Source: Actinacidiphila bryophytorum
GTDB taxonomy: Bacteria > Actinomycetota > Actinomycetes > Streptomycetales > Streptomycetaceae
Reading direction: 5' to 3'
Length of the DNA: 64,000 nucleotides
Assembly (NCBI RefSeq): GCF_016916835.1
Contig: NZ_JAFFIX010000023.1
Location: 62,001-126,000, forward strand
Part shown: positions 7,764 to 19,006 of the stretch, piece after piece
Layout: every line of letters starts with the position of its first letter
Position numbering within the stretch: the first letter of the stretch is position 1
Notes under the pieces: model-generated
What the model was told of the DNA's origin: nothing
The model's database searches: none
The model's input: only the letters and a program-made list of their open reading frames with translations
Translations under genes and position numbers: made by a program

Positions 7764-7791
7764 GGGGCGCTGCGCCCCGCAACGGCGGGGC
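7764..7791 (+). promoter_or_regulatory. Two mutually exclusive hairpins before the EF-G paralogue
   Basis: GGGGCG (7764-7769) can pair with CGCCCC (7773-7778). The same CGCCCC is needed for a second stem, GCCCCGC (7774-7780) with GCGGGGC (7785-7791) around an AACG loop. They cannot form together. This is a possible attenuator responding to translation of the short upstream frame. Confidence 0.4.
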
Positions 7792-7852
7792 ACCGTGCGC
7801 CCGGGGAATCGCGCCCGCCCTCTTCCCTGAAACACCCGAAAGGCCCAGGGCC

Positions 7853-9898
7853 GTGCGCAGCACCCATGACCGCCAGACCGCCAACCCGCTCACCGCCGTC
7901 CGCAACCTCGGCATCCTCGCCCACGTGGACGCGGGCAAGACCACCGTCACCGAGCGGGTCCTCTACCTCACCGGCGCCACCCACAAGCGCGGTGAGGTCC
8001 ACGACGGCACGACCGTCACCGACTTCGACCCGCAGGAGCGCGACCGCGGCATCACCATCTTCGCGGCGGCCGTCAGCTGCGACTGGGACGGCCACCGCAT
8101 CAACCTGATCGACACACCGGGCCACGTCGACTTCGCCGACGAGGTCGAACGCTCGCTGCGGGTCCTGGACGGCGCCATCGCCGTCTTCGACGCCGTGGCG
8201 GGCGTGGAGCCGCAGAGCGAGTCGGTGTGGCGCCAGGCCGACCGGTACGGCGTCCCGCGGATCGCCTTCGTCAACAAGCTCGACCGGGCCGGCGCCGACC
8301 TCGACACCGCGGTCGACTCCATCCGGCGGCGGCTGCACACCGTACCGCTGGCCGTGCAGCTGCCGATCGGGCGCGAGGACGGCTTCACCGGTGTCGTCGA
8401 CCTGGTCGCGATGCGCGCGCTGGTCTGGGCCGACGGCGCCGACACGTACACCGAAGGCGACGTGCCAGGCCACCTGCTGGCCGAGGCGCGGCGACGGCGC
8501 CGGCTGCTGGAGGAGGCGGTGGCGGAGCTGCACCCCGCGGTGCTGGAGGAGTTCTGCACCGGCGCGCCGGTCGGTGCGGCGACGCTGACGGCGGCGCTGC
8601 GCGACCTCACCCGCAGCGGTGAGGCCGTCGTGGTGCTGTGCGGCTCCGCCTACCGCAACCGCGGTGTCGAACCGCTGCTCGACGCCGTCACCGCCTACCT
8701 GCCGTCGCCGCTGGACGTCCCCGCGGTGCGCGGCACCGACGGCGACCTGCCCGCGGAGCGCCCCGCCGACCCGGCGGCGCCCTTCGCGGGGCTGGTCTTC
8801 AAGGTCAGCGCCACGGCCACCGGGCGGCTGACGTACCTGCGGATCTACTCCGGAACACTGCGGAAGGGGGACACGGTGCTGGACGCGGGAACGCGGAGGA
8901 ACGAGCGGATCGGCCGCATCCTGCGGGTCCAGGCCGACCGGCACGCGGAGATGGACAAGGCCGTCGCCGGCGACATCGTCGCCGTCGTCGGACCGAAGGC
9001 CGCCCGCGCCGGTGCCACGCTCTGCACGCCCGGCGCCCCGCTGGTGCTGGAGCCGCCGCCGGTGGCCGCGCCGGTCGTCGCGATGGCCGTCGAGGCGGGC
9101 CGCAACGCCGACACCGAACGGCTGGTCGCCGCGCTGGCCCGGCTGGCCGAGGAGGACCCGTCGCTCGCGGTGCGCACCGACCGGGAGACCGGTCAGCTGG
9201 TGCTCGCCGGCATGGGCGAACTCCACCTGGAGGTCGCGGTGGAGAAGATCCGCCGCGCCCACGGCCTGCAGGTCGCCGTCGGCCGTCCGCAGGTCGCCTA
9301 CCGGGAGACCGTGCTGCGCGGGGTGACCGGCCATGTCCACCGGCACGTCAAGCAGGACGGCGGCGCCGGGCAGTTCGCCCATGTCGTCATCGACGTGCAG
9401 CCGGGAGAGGAGGAGTTCGTGTTCGCGTCCGCCGTGACCGGCGGGCGGGTGCCGCGCGAGTACGTGCGGGCGGTCGAGGAGGGCTGCCGTGACGCGCTCG
9501 TGGAAGGCCCGCTCGGCGGCCACCCCGTGACCGGGCTGCGGGTCACCCTCGCCGACGGGGCGACCCACCCGAAGGACTCCTCGGAGATGGCCTTCCGCAC
9601 GGCGGGCCGCTTCGCGCTCCGGGAGGCGCTTGCCGCCTGTGCGATGCAACTGCTCGAACCGGTGGTCGAGGTCACCGCGACGGTGCCCGGCGACTGCGTC
9701 GGCGGGGTGCTCGGCGATCTCGCGGCCCGCCGCGGCCGGGTCTCCGGCTCCGCCGCCGCCGGGGGCAGCCAGGTCGTGACGGCCACGGTGCCGCTCGCCG
9801 AGCTGTTCGGCTACGCGAGCGCACTGCGCAGCCGCACCCAGGGCCGCGGCTCCTTCACCACCCGGCCCGCGGGCTACGCGCCCGCACCACCCCGCTGA
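7853..9898 (+). CDS. Elongation factor G paralogue (translational GTPase)
   Basis: This 681-residue GTPase has all G motifs: AHVDAGKTT (near residue 23), ERDRGITI, DTPGHVDF and NKLD, then EF-G domains II to V, including GGAGQFAHV in domain IV. It is shorter and more divergent than housekeeping FusA and is not next to the str ribosomal genes (rpsL-rpsG-tuf), so it is a paralogue. It could be a second EF-G, a recycling factor or a ribosome-protection (TetM-like) protein; FDPQERDRGITI and the overall layout fit either class. The GTG at 7853 has only a weak AAAGG upstream. A leader frame and competing hairpins precede it. Confidence 0.85.
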   Translation: MRSTHDRQTANPLTAVRNLGILAHVDAGKTTVTERVLYLTGATHKRGEVHDGTTVTDFDPQERDRGITIFAAAVSCDWDGHRINLIDTPGHVDFADEVERSLRVLDGAIAVFDAVAGVEPQSESVWRQADRYGVPRIAFVNKLDRAGADLDTAVDSIRRRLHTVPLAVQLPIGREDGFTGVVDLVAMRALVWADGADTYTEGDVPGHLLAEARRRRRLLEEAVAELHPAVLEEFCTGAPVGAATLTAALRDLTRSGEAVVVLCGSAYRNRGVEPLLDAVTAYLPSPLDVPAVRGTDGDLPAERPADPAAPFAGLVFKVSATATGRLTYLRIYSGTLRKGDTVLDAGTRRNERIGRILRVQADRHAEMDKAVAGDIVAVVGPKAARAGATLCTPGAPLVLEPPPVAAPVVAMAVEAGRNADTERLVAALARLAEEDPSLAVRTDRETGQLVLAGMGELHLEVAVEKIRRAHGLQVAVGRPQVAYRETVLRGVTGHVHRHVKQDGGAGQFAHVVIDVQPGEEEFVFASAVTGGRVPREYVRAVEEGCRDALVEGPLGGHPVTGLRVTLADGATHPKDSSEMAFRTAGRFALREALAACAMQLLEPVVEVTATVPGDCVGGVLGDLAARRGRVSGSAAAGGSQVVTATVPLAELFGYASALRSRTQGRGSFTTRPAGYAPAPPR

Positions 9899-9910
9899 CG
9901 GGGTCCGGCG

Positions 9911-9936
9911 CCCCCTTCCCCGACCGGGGGAGGGGG
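9911..9936. terminator. Hairpin between convergent EF-G paralogue and bldD
   Basis: CCCCCTTCCCC (9911-9921) pairs with GGGGGAGGGGG (9926-9936) around GACC, an 11-bp stem with one wobble. It lies between the 3' ends of two convergent genes and probably terminates both. Confidence 0.6.
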
Positions 9937-9976
9937 CCGCACGGGACAGGCGGCGGGACGTTTCTGCAGGTTTGAG

Positions 9977-10477
9977 CTAGTTCTCCTCGTGCTGGACCGC
10001 GCGCCGCGCGTCGGCGTCGAGCACACCCCAGCCGATGAGCTGCTCGGTCAGGACCGACGGCGACTGGTCGTAGATCACGGCGAGCGTCCGAAGGTCGTCC
10101 TGCCGGATCGACAGCACCTTGCCGTTGTAGTCGCCGCGCTGGCTCTGGATCGTGGCCGCGTAGCGCTGCAGCGGCCCCGCCTTCTCCGGCGGCACCTGCG
10201 ACAGGCGCTCCAGGTCGAGCACGAGCTTCGGCGGCGGCTCCGCGGCCCCGCCGGGCGTCGTGCCCGGCAGCAGCTCCTGGACGGGCACGCCGTAGAAGTC
10301 GGCCAGTTCGGCGAGGCGCTGCACGGTCACGGCACGGTCGCCGCGCTCGTACGACCCCACGACCACTGCCTTCCAGCGGCCCTGGGACTTCTCCTCGACA
10401 CCGTGCAGAGAAAGGCCCTGCTGCGTGCGGATGGCACGGAGCTTCGCTCCGAGCTGTTTGGCGTAATCGCTGGACAT
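9977..10477 (-). CDS. bldD: Developmental regulator BldD (c-di-GMP-responsive)
   Basis: The 166-residue protein begins MSSDYAKQLGAKLRAIR with an XRE-type HTH in about residues 7-65. Its C-terminal domain carries the cyclic-di-GMP signature RGD (114-116), eight residues, then RQDD (125-128). BldD represses sporulation genes during vegetative growth; four c-di-GMP molecules hold the dimer together. The motif positions agree with the characterised S. coelicolor protein. Transcription leads away from pyrR, and a perfect BldD box in its own upstream region indicates autorepression. Confidence 0.97.
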   Translation of the reverse strand: MSSDYAKQLGAKLRAIRTQQGLSLHGVEEKSQGRWKAVVVGSYERGDRAVTVQRLAELADFYGVPVQELLPGTTPGGAAEPPPKLVLDLERLSQVPPEKAGPLQRYAATIQSQRGDYNGKVLSIRQDDLRTLAVIYDQSPSVLTEQLIGWGVLDADARRAVQHEEN

Positions 10478-10499
10478 ATGGCTCCCCGGACGGAAACTC

Positions 10500-10510
10500 G
10501 GTGACTCACT
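10500..10510 (-). promoter_or_regulatory. BldD box upstream of bldD
   Basis: On the minus strand this reads AGTGAGTCACC, which fits the BldD half-site pattern AGTGA...TCACC. It lies just downstream of the -10 proposed for bldD, a position suited to autorepression, and 23 bases before the bldD ATG. Confidence 0.7.
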
Positions 10511-10513
10511 GTG

Positions 10514-10543
10514 AGGTTACGCAGCGTAATCCGTGCTCGTCAA
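10514..10543 (-). promoter_or_regulatory. Promoter of bldD
   Basis: On the minus strand TTGACG (10543-10538) and TAACCT (10519-10514) are separated by 18 bases. This is a good housekeeping sigma promoter. The BldD box begins four bases after the -10. Confidence 0.55.
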
Positions 10544-10616
10544 GCCGAAAGGGTCCGACCGGTCCCTGACCTGCGCGGTCTGTGTCACCTGATACCGTGA
10601 AGCCGTACCCCCGACG

Positions 10617-10652
10617 TCCTTTAATGCCCGTCCCGTGAGGCGGGGAAGGAGG
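10617..10652 (+). promoter_or_regulatory. PyrR-binding RNA element masking the pyrR ribosome binding site
   Basis: TCCTT (10617-10621) pairs with AAGGA (10646-10650), and inside it CCCG/CGGG closes a loop with CCCGTGAGG. This copies the PyrR anti-antiterminator loop (consensus around CNGAGAGG). AAGGAGG at 10646-10652 is also the pyrR Shine-Dalgarno, ten bases before ATG 10663. PyrR with UMP would therefore block translation initiation. Confidence 0.7.
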
Positions 10653-10662
10653 TCCCCGACCC

Positions 10663-11259
10663 ATGGTCGAAGACCGCACCACCGCAGGACCGCAGGACCG
10701 ACCGGTGCTCGAAGCACCCGACATCGCCCGCGTCCTGACCCGTATCGCCCACGAGATCGTCGAGCGCGCCAAGGGCGCGGACGACGTGGTGCTGCTGGGC
10801 ATCCCCACCCGAGGGGTGTTCCTGGCCCGCCGGCTGGCCGGCAAACTCGCCGAGATCACCGGCCGCGAGACTGCGGTGGGCTCGCTCGACACCACCATGT
10901 ACCGCGACGACCTGCGGCTGCACCCGCCGCGGGCACTGGCCACCACCGACATCCCCGGCGACGGCATCGACGGCCGGCTCGTCGTCCTGGTCGACGACGT
11001 GCTCTTCTCCGGCCGCACCATCCGCGCCGCCCTGGACGCGCTCAACGACATCGGCCGCCCCCGCGCGGTGCAGCTCGCCGTCCTGGTCGACCGCGGCCAC
11101 CGCGAGCTGCCCATCAGGGCCGACTACGTCGGCAAGAACCTCCCGACCTCGCAGCGCGAGACCGTCAGGGTCCTGCTCGCCGAGCACGACGGGCGCGACA
11201 GCGTCCTGCTCGGCCAGCGCGAGCCCGGCGCACGCAACGGCAGAGCCGCGGACGAGTAG
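10663..11259 (+). CDS. pyrR: Pyrimidine operon regulator PyrR / uracil phosphoribosyltransferase
   Basis: The 198-residue protein has a type I phosphoribosyltransferase fold with the PRPP loop VVLVDDVLFSGRTIRAAL near residue 107. PyrR binds its mRNA element when UMP is high, and many members also make UMP from uracil. It heads the pyrimidine operon, with a matching RNA element over its own ribosome binding site. A C-terminal tail of about 15 residues after LLAEHDGRDSV is Arg/Gly/Glu rich. ATG 10663 is ten bases after AAGGAGG. Confidence 0.95.
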   Translation: MVEDRTTAGPQDRPVLEAPDIARVLTRIAHEIVERAKGADDVVLLGIPTRGVFLARRLAGKLAEITGRETAVGSLDTTMYRDDLRLHPPRALATTDIPGDGIDGRLVVLVDDVLFSGRTIRAALDALNDIGRPRAVQLAVLVDRGHRELPIRADYVGKNLPTSQRETVRVLLAEHDGRDSVLLGQREPGARNGRAADE

Positions 11260-11351
11260 CGCCGCCACGCCAGGACCCCGCCCAGGGGTCCTGCGCCGCC
11301 GCATGCCCGCTCCGCCCGCCCCGCCAGGCCCCAGCACACCCGGAGACCCCG

Positions 11352-12335
11352 ATGAAGCGCCACCTGATCTCGGCCGCGGACCTCACCCGTGACGACGCCC
11401 TGCTGATCCTCGACACCGCCGAGGAGATGGCCCGCGTCGCCGACCGGCCGATCAAGAAACTGCCGACCCTGCGCGGCCGCACCGTCGTCAACCTCTTCTT
11501 CGAGGACTCGACGCGGACCCGCATCTCCTTCGAGGCCGCCGCCAAGCGGCTGTCAGCCGACGTGATCAACTTCTCCGCCAAGGGCTCCTCGGTGTCCAAG
11601 GGCGAATCCCTCAAGGACACCGCGCTGACCCTGGAGGCGATGGGCGCCGACGCCGTCGTCATCCGGCACCACTCCTCCGGCGCCCCGCACCGGCTCGCCA
11701 CCTCCGACTGGATCAACGCCTCCGTCGTCAACGCGGGCGACGGCACCCACGAGCACCCCACCCAGGCCCTGCTCGACGCCTTCACCATGCGCCGCCGGCT
11801 CTCCGGCGTCGGCCGCGACCTGGACGGCCGCCGGGTCACCGTCGTCGGCGACATCCTGCACAGCCGCGTCGCCCGCTCCAACGTCCTGCTGCTCACCACG
11901 CTGGGCGCCAGGGTCACCCTGGTCGCCCCGCCCACCCTGCTGCCGATCGGCGTCGAGCAGTGGCCCTGCGAGGTCTCCTACGACCTCGACGCGGTCCTGG
12001 CCAAGTCCGACGCCGTCATGATGCTGCGGGTGCAGCGCGAGCGGATGAACGCCGCCTACTTCCCCACCGAGCGCGAGTACGCCCGCCGCTACGGCCTGGA
12101 CGGCCAGCGGATGGCCGCACTGCCCGAACACGCCATCGTCATGCACCCCGGCCCGATGAACCGCGGCATGGAGATCACCGCCGAGGTCGCCGACTCGCCC
12201 CGCTGCACCGCGGTCGAGCAGGTCGCCAACGGCGTCAGCACCCGCATGGCCGTGCTCTACCTGCTGCTCGGCGGCTCAGAACCGGCCATCAGCACCGACC
12301 GATCCGACAGCGCCCGCACCGAGGAGAGCAAGTGA
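11352..12335 (+). CDS. pyrB: Aspartate carbamoyltransferase, catalytic chain
   Basis: The 327-residue enzyme joins carbamoyl phosphate and aspartate, the committed step of pyrimidine synthesis. The carbamoyl-phosphate loop FFEDSTRTRISFE lies near residue 48, HPTQALLDAF near residue 136 and MHPGPMNRGMEI near residue 264. ATG 11352 gives the family N terminus MKRHLISAADLTRDDALLILD. The gap after pyrR (92 bases) has no terminator. No pyrI regulatory subunit is present. Its TGA overlaps a possible GTG start of pyrC. Confidence 0.96.
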   Translation: MKRHLISAADLTRDDALLILDTAEEMARVADRPIKKLPTLRGRTVVNLFFEDSTRTRISFEAAAKRLSADVINFSAKGSSVSKGESLKDTALTLEAMGADAVVIRHHSSGAPHRLATSDWINASVVNAGDGTHEHPTQALLDAFTMRRRLSGVGRDLDGRRVTVVGDILHSRVARSNVLLLTTLGARVTLVAPPTLLPIGVEQWPCEVSYDLDAVLAKSDAVMMLRVQRERMNAAYFPTEREYARRYGLDGQRMAALPEHAIVMHPGPMNRGMEITAEVADSPRCTAVEQVANGVSTRMAVLYLLLGGSEPAISTDRSDSARTEESK

Positions 12336-12337
12336 CC

Positions 12338-13627
12338 ATGAGCGAGACCATCCTGATCCGCGGGGCGCGGATCCTCGGCGGCGCGGCCCAGGACGTCCTG
12401 ATCAGCGGCGGCACCGTCACCGAGATCGGCACCGGCCTCGAAGCGCCCGGCGCCACCGTGGTCGAGGCCGCGGGCCACATCCTGCTGCCCGGCCTGGTCG
12501 ACCTGCACACCCATTTGCGCGAACCGGGCCGCGAGGACTCCGAGACCGTGCTGACCGGCACCCGCGCCGCCGCGGCCGGCGGCTACACCGCGGTCCACGC
12601 CATGGCCAACACCTTCCCGGTCGCCGACACCGCAGGCGTCGTCGAGCAGGTCTGGCGGCTCGGCAAGGAGTCCGGCTACTGCGACGTCCAGCCGGTCGGC
12701 GCCGTCACCGTGGGCCTGGAGGGCAAGCAGCTCGCCGAACTGGGCGCCATGGCCGACTCCGCCGCCCAGGTGCGGGTCTTCTCCGACGACGGCAAGTGCG
12801 TGGACGACGCCGTCATCATGCGCAGGGCGCTGGAGTACGTGAAGGCCTTCGACGGCGTCGTCGCCCAGCACGCCCAGGAGCCGCGGCTGACCGAGGGCGC
12901 CCAGATGAACGAGGGCACCGTCTCCGGCGAGCTGGGCCTGACCGGCTGGCCCGCGGTCGCCGAGGAGTCGGTCATCGCCCGCGACGTCCTGCTGGCCGCC
13001 CACGTCGGCTCCCGGGTGCACATCTGCCACCTGTCGACCGCGGGCTCCGTCGAGATCGTCCGCTGGGCCAAGTCCAAGGGCTGGGACGTCACCGCCGAGG
13101 TCACCCCGCACCACCTGCTGCTGACCGACGAACTGGTCCGCTCCTACAACCCGGTCTACAAGGTCAACCCGCCGCTGCGCACCGAGGCCGACGTCATGGC
13201 GCTGCGCAAGGCCCTCGCCGACGGCACCATCGACTGCGTCGCCACCGACCACGCCCCGCACCCGCACGAGGACAAGGACTGCGAGTGGGCCGCCGCCGCC
13301 ATGGGCATGGTCGGCCTGGAGACCGCGCTGTCCGTGGTCCAGCACACCATGGTCGACACCGGCCTGCTGGACTGGGCCGGCGTCGCCGACCGCATGTCCG
13401 CCCGCCCCGCCGCCGTCGGCAGGCTCGCCGGGCACGGCCGCCCGGTCGCCACCGGCGAGCCCGCGAACCTGGTGCTGCTCGATCCCGCATACCGTGGTGT
13501 GGTCAATCCCGCGGGCTTCGCCTCCCGCAGCCGCAACACCCCCTACGAGGGCCGCGAGCTGCCGGGCCGCGTCGTCGCCACCTTCCTGCGGGGCCGCGCC
13601 ACGGTCATGGACGGGAAGCTCACATGA
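12338..13627 (+). CDS. pyrC: Dihydroorotase, class I
   Basis: The 429-residue amidohydrolase closes carbamoyl aspartate to dihydroorotate. Zinc site DLHTHLREPG is near residue 52, and later ligands appear in AQHAQEPRL, HICHLSTAGS and CVATDHAPHPHEDK. ATG 12338 is preferred because GAGGAG ends 11 bases upstream; GTG 12332, overlapping the pyrB stop as GTGA, is a real alternative. The end overlaps the next gene by ATGA. Confidence 0.95.
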   Translation: MSETILIRGARILGGAAQDVLISGGTVTEIGTGLEAPGATVVEAAGHILLPGLVDLHTHLREPGREDSETVLTGTRAAAAGGYTAVHAMANTFPVADTAGVVEQVWRLGKESGYCDVQPVGAVTVGLEGKQLAELGAMADSAAQVRVFSDDGKCVDDAVIMRRALEYVKAFDGVVAQHAQEPRLTEGAQMNEGTVSGELGLTGWPAVAEESVIARDVLLAAHVGSRVHICHLSTAGSVEIVRWAKSKGWDVTAEVTPHHLLLTDELVRSYNPVYKVNPPLRTEADVMALRKALADGTIDCVATDHAPHPHEDKDCEWAAAAMGMVGLETALSVVQHTMVDTGLLDWAGVADRMSARPAAVGRLAGHGRPVATGEPANLVLLDPAYRGVVNPAGFASRSRNTPYEGRELPGRVVATFLRGRATVMDGKLT

Positions 13628-14262
13628 CACCTGCCACACAGCTCGCCATCGCACTGGCCACCGCACAGGGCGAGGAGAAGCACTCGGCGAAGGTCACCGA
13701 CTGGACCGACCGGATCGGCTGGATCGTCGGCCTGCTCCTGTTCGTCGGCCTCGTCTACTGGCTGATGCGCCAGGGCTGGCAGTGGCGCCGCACCCTGCAG
13801 GGCGGCCTGCCCGCACTGCCGCAGGCCCCCGAGGCGGCACGGACCGGGCAGCCCCTGCTGACCATGGGGGGCCGCTACCACGGCAGCACCACCGCAGGTC
13901 AGTGGCTCGACCGGATCGTCGCCCACGGCCTCGGCGTCCGCAGCCGGGCCGCGCTCACCCTCACCGAACAGGGCCTGGACGTGGACCGCACCGGCGCCCC
14001 CGGCTTCTTCGTGCCCGCCGCCGCCCTGCGCGGCGCCCGGCTCGACAAGGGCATCGCGGGCAAGGTGCTCACCGAGGGCGGCCTGCTGGTCGTCACCTGG
14101 GAGCACGGCGGCACCCTCATCGACTCCGGCTTCCGCTCCGACCGGGCCGCGGACCACCCGGCCTGGGTCGAGCACATCACCCGGCTCAGTGGCGACAGCG
14201 TCGTCGTCTTCACCGACACCAAGCCGGGCACCAGGCACCACGAGAAGGAAGGCGCACAATGA
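13624..14262 (+). CDS. PH-like domain membrane protein of the pyr operon
   Basis: This 212-residue protein has one strong membrane helix, IGWIVGLLLFVGLVYWLM (near residues 34-51). A cytoplasmic beta-rich domain resembling PH-like folds follows from about residue 95. The start overlaps pyrC (ATGA) and the end overlaps carA (ATGA), so it is made in step with the enzymes on each side. Its role in pyrimidine synthesis is unknown; tethering enzymes to the membrane or a transport accessory role are guesses. I recall an equivalent gene at this position in other Streptomyces. Confidence 0.8.
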   Translation: MTPATQLAIALATAQGEEKHSAKVTDWTDRIGWIVGLLLFVGLVYWLMRQGWQWRRTLQGGLPALPQAPEAARTGQPLLTMGGRYHGSTTAGQWLDRIVAHGLGVRSRAALTLTEQGLDVDRTGAPGFFVPAAALRGARLDKGIAGKVLTEGGLLVVTWEHGGTLIDSGFRSDRAADHPAWVEHITRLSGDSVVVFTDTKPGTRHHEKEGAQ

Positions 14263-15384
14263 CGACCTCCGCCCGGGCGGCCACGACGCCCGCCGTACTC
14301 GTCCTGGAGGACGGCCGCACCTTCAGCGGCCGCGCCTACGGGGCGGTGGGCGAGACCTTCGGCGAGGCGGTCTTCTCCACCGGCATGACCGGCTACCAGG
14401 AGACCCTGACCGACCCCTCCTACCATCGCCAGGTGGTCGTCATGACCGCCCCGCACGTCGGCAACACCGGCGTCAACGACGAGGACCCCGAGTCGTCGCG
14501 CATCTGGGTGGCGGGCTACGTCGTCCGCGACCCCGCGCGCGTCCCGTCCAACTGGCGCTCCCGCCGCTCCCTGGACGACGAACTCGCCGCACAGGGCGTC
14601 GTCGGCATCAGCGGCATCGACACCCGCGCCCTGACCCGGCACCTGCGCGAGCGCGGCGCTATGCGGGTCGGCATCTTCTCCGGCAACGCGCTCGCCGACG
14701 AGGGCACCCTGCTCGCCCGGGTCCGGCAGGCCCCCGAGATGACCGGCGCCGACCTGTCCGCCGAGGTCGCCACCGACGAGCCGTACGTCGTCCCCGCCGT
14801 CGGCGAACGGCGCTTCACCGTCGCCGCACTCGACCTCGGCATCAAGGGCATGACCCCGCACCGGATGGCCGAGCGCGGCATCGAGGTCCACGTGCTGCCC
14901 GCCACCGCGAGCGTCGAGGACGTCTACGCCGTCGCCCCCGACGGCGTCTTCCTGTCCAACGGCCCCGGCGACCCCGCCACCGCCGACCTCACCGTCATCC
15001 AGGCGGTCCTGGAACGCGGGACCCCGCTGTTCGGCATCTGCTTCGGCAACCAACTCCTCGGCCGGGCGCTCGGCTTCGGCACGTACAAGCTCAAGTACGG
15101 CCACCGCGGCATCAACCAGCCCGTCCAGGACCGCGCCACCGGCAAGGTCGAGGTCACCGCGCACAACCACGGCTTCGCCGTGGACGCCCCGCTCGACGAG
15201 GTCAGCGACACCCCCTACGGCCGCGCCGAGGTCAGCCACGTCTGCCTCAACGACCAGGTGGTCGAGGGGCTCCGGCTGCTCGACCGCCCGGCATTCAGCG
15301 TGCAGTACCACCCCGAGGCCGCCGCGGGCCCGCACGACGCCGCGTACCTGTTCGACCGCTTCACTCAGCTCATGGAGGCCCAGC

Positions 15385-15392
<8 letters not shown>
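14259..15392 (+). CDS. carA: Carbamoyl phosphate synthase, small (glutaminase) subunit
   Basis: The 377-residue subunit frees ammonia from glutamine for CarB. The N domain (to about residue 150) begins ATTPAVLVLEDGRTFSGRA. The class I glutaminase domain has the nucleophile in LFGICFGNQLLGRALG (near residue 255) and the catalytic histidine and glutamate in SVQYHPEAAAGP near the C terminus. ATG 14259 overlaps the previous stop. Its TAA lies inside the start of carB, an eight-base overlap. Confidence 0.96.
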
Positions 15393-18696
<3,304 letters not shown>

Positions 18697-19006
18697 CGCC
18701 CCCCGCCGACCGCGGTGGCTGGGGGGTGCCGCTGCGGTCGGCGGTGCCCCCCAGGGGCGCGGGGAACTGCGCGCTCAGCTCCCACCCACGCGCGGGTCGT
18801 CACCGGCCCGAAGGGGCTGTTCGGTCTGTGCCGGACCACCGGCCGCGAGCGAAGCGAGATGGGGGCACCCCCAGGCAAAGCCCTGGGGGAGGGCTGAGCG
18901 CGCAGTTCCCCGCGCCCCTGTCAGGCGCCGTCCTGCGCAAGGGTGCGCGCCCACGGGGGACAGAACCAGGCCCGGACGGGCGCAGCGTACGAGACAAGGC
19001 GAGGCC
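18697..19006. repeat. Gene-free interval with 27-bp perfect inverted repeat
   Basis: No gene is seen between carB and pyrD. AGGGGCGCGGGGAACTGCGC... runs 18753-18779 and its exact reverse complement lies at 18893-18919. The 113 bases between contain a smaller CCCCCAGGCAAAGCCCTGGGGG hairpin near 18868-18890. The arms are members of the window's 21-bp repeat family. The interval splits the pyr operon, so pyrD-pyrF may have its own promoter or reduced expression. Confidence 0.8.

Noticed and set aside
5355..9649. Long minus-strand open frames opposite nusB, the PLP enzyme and the EF-G paralogue
   Set aside because: High G+C leaves antisense frames open; the plus-strand genes have full family motifs.
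9977..10660. Replication origin signals around bldD
   Set aside because: No DnaA box cluster and no dnaA/dnaN context.
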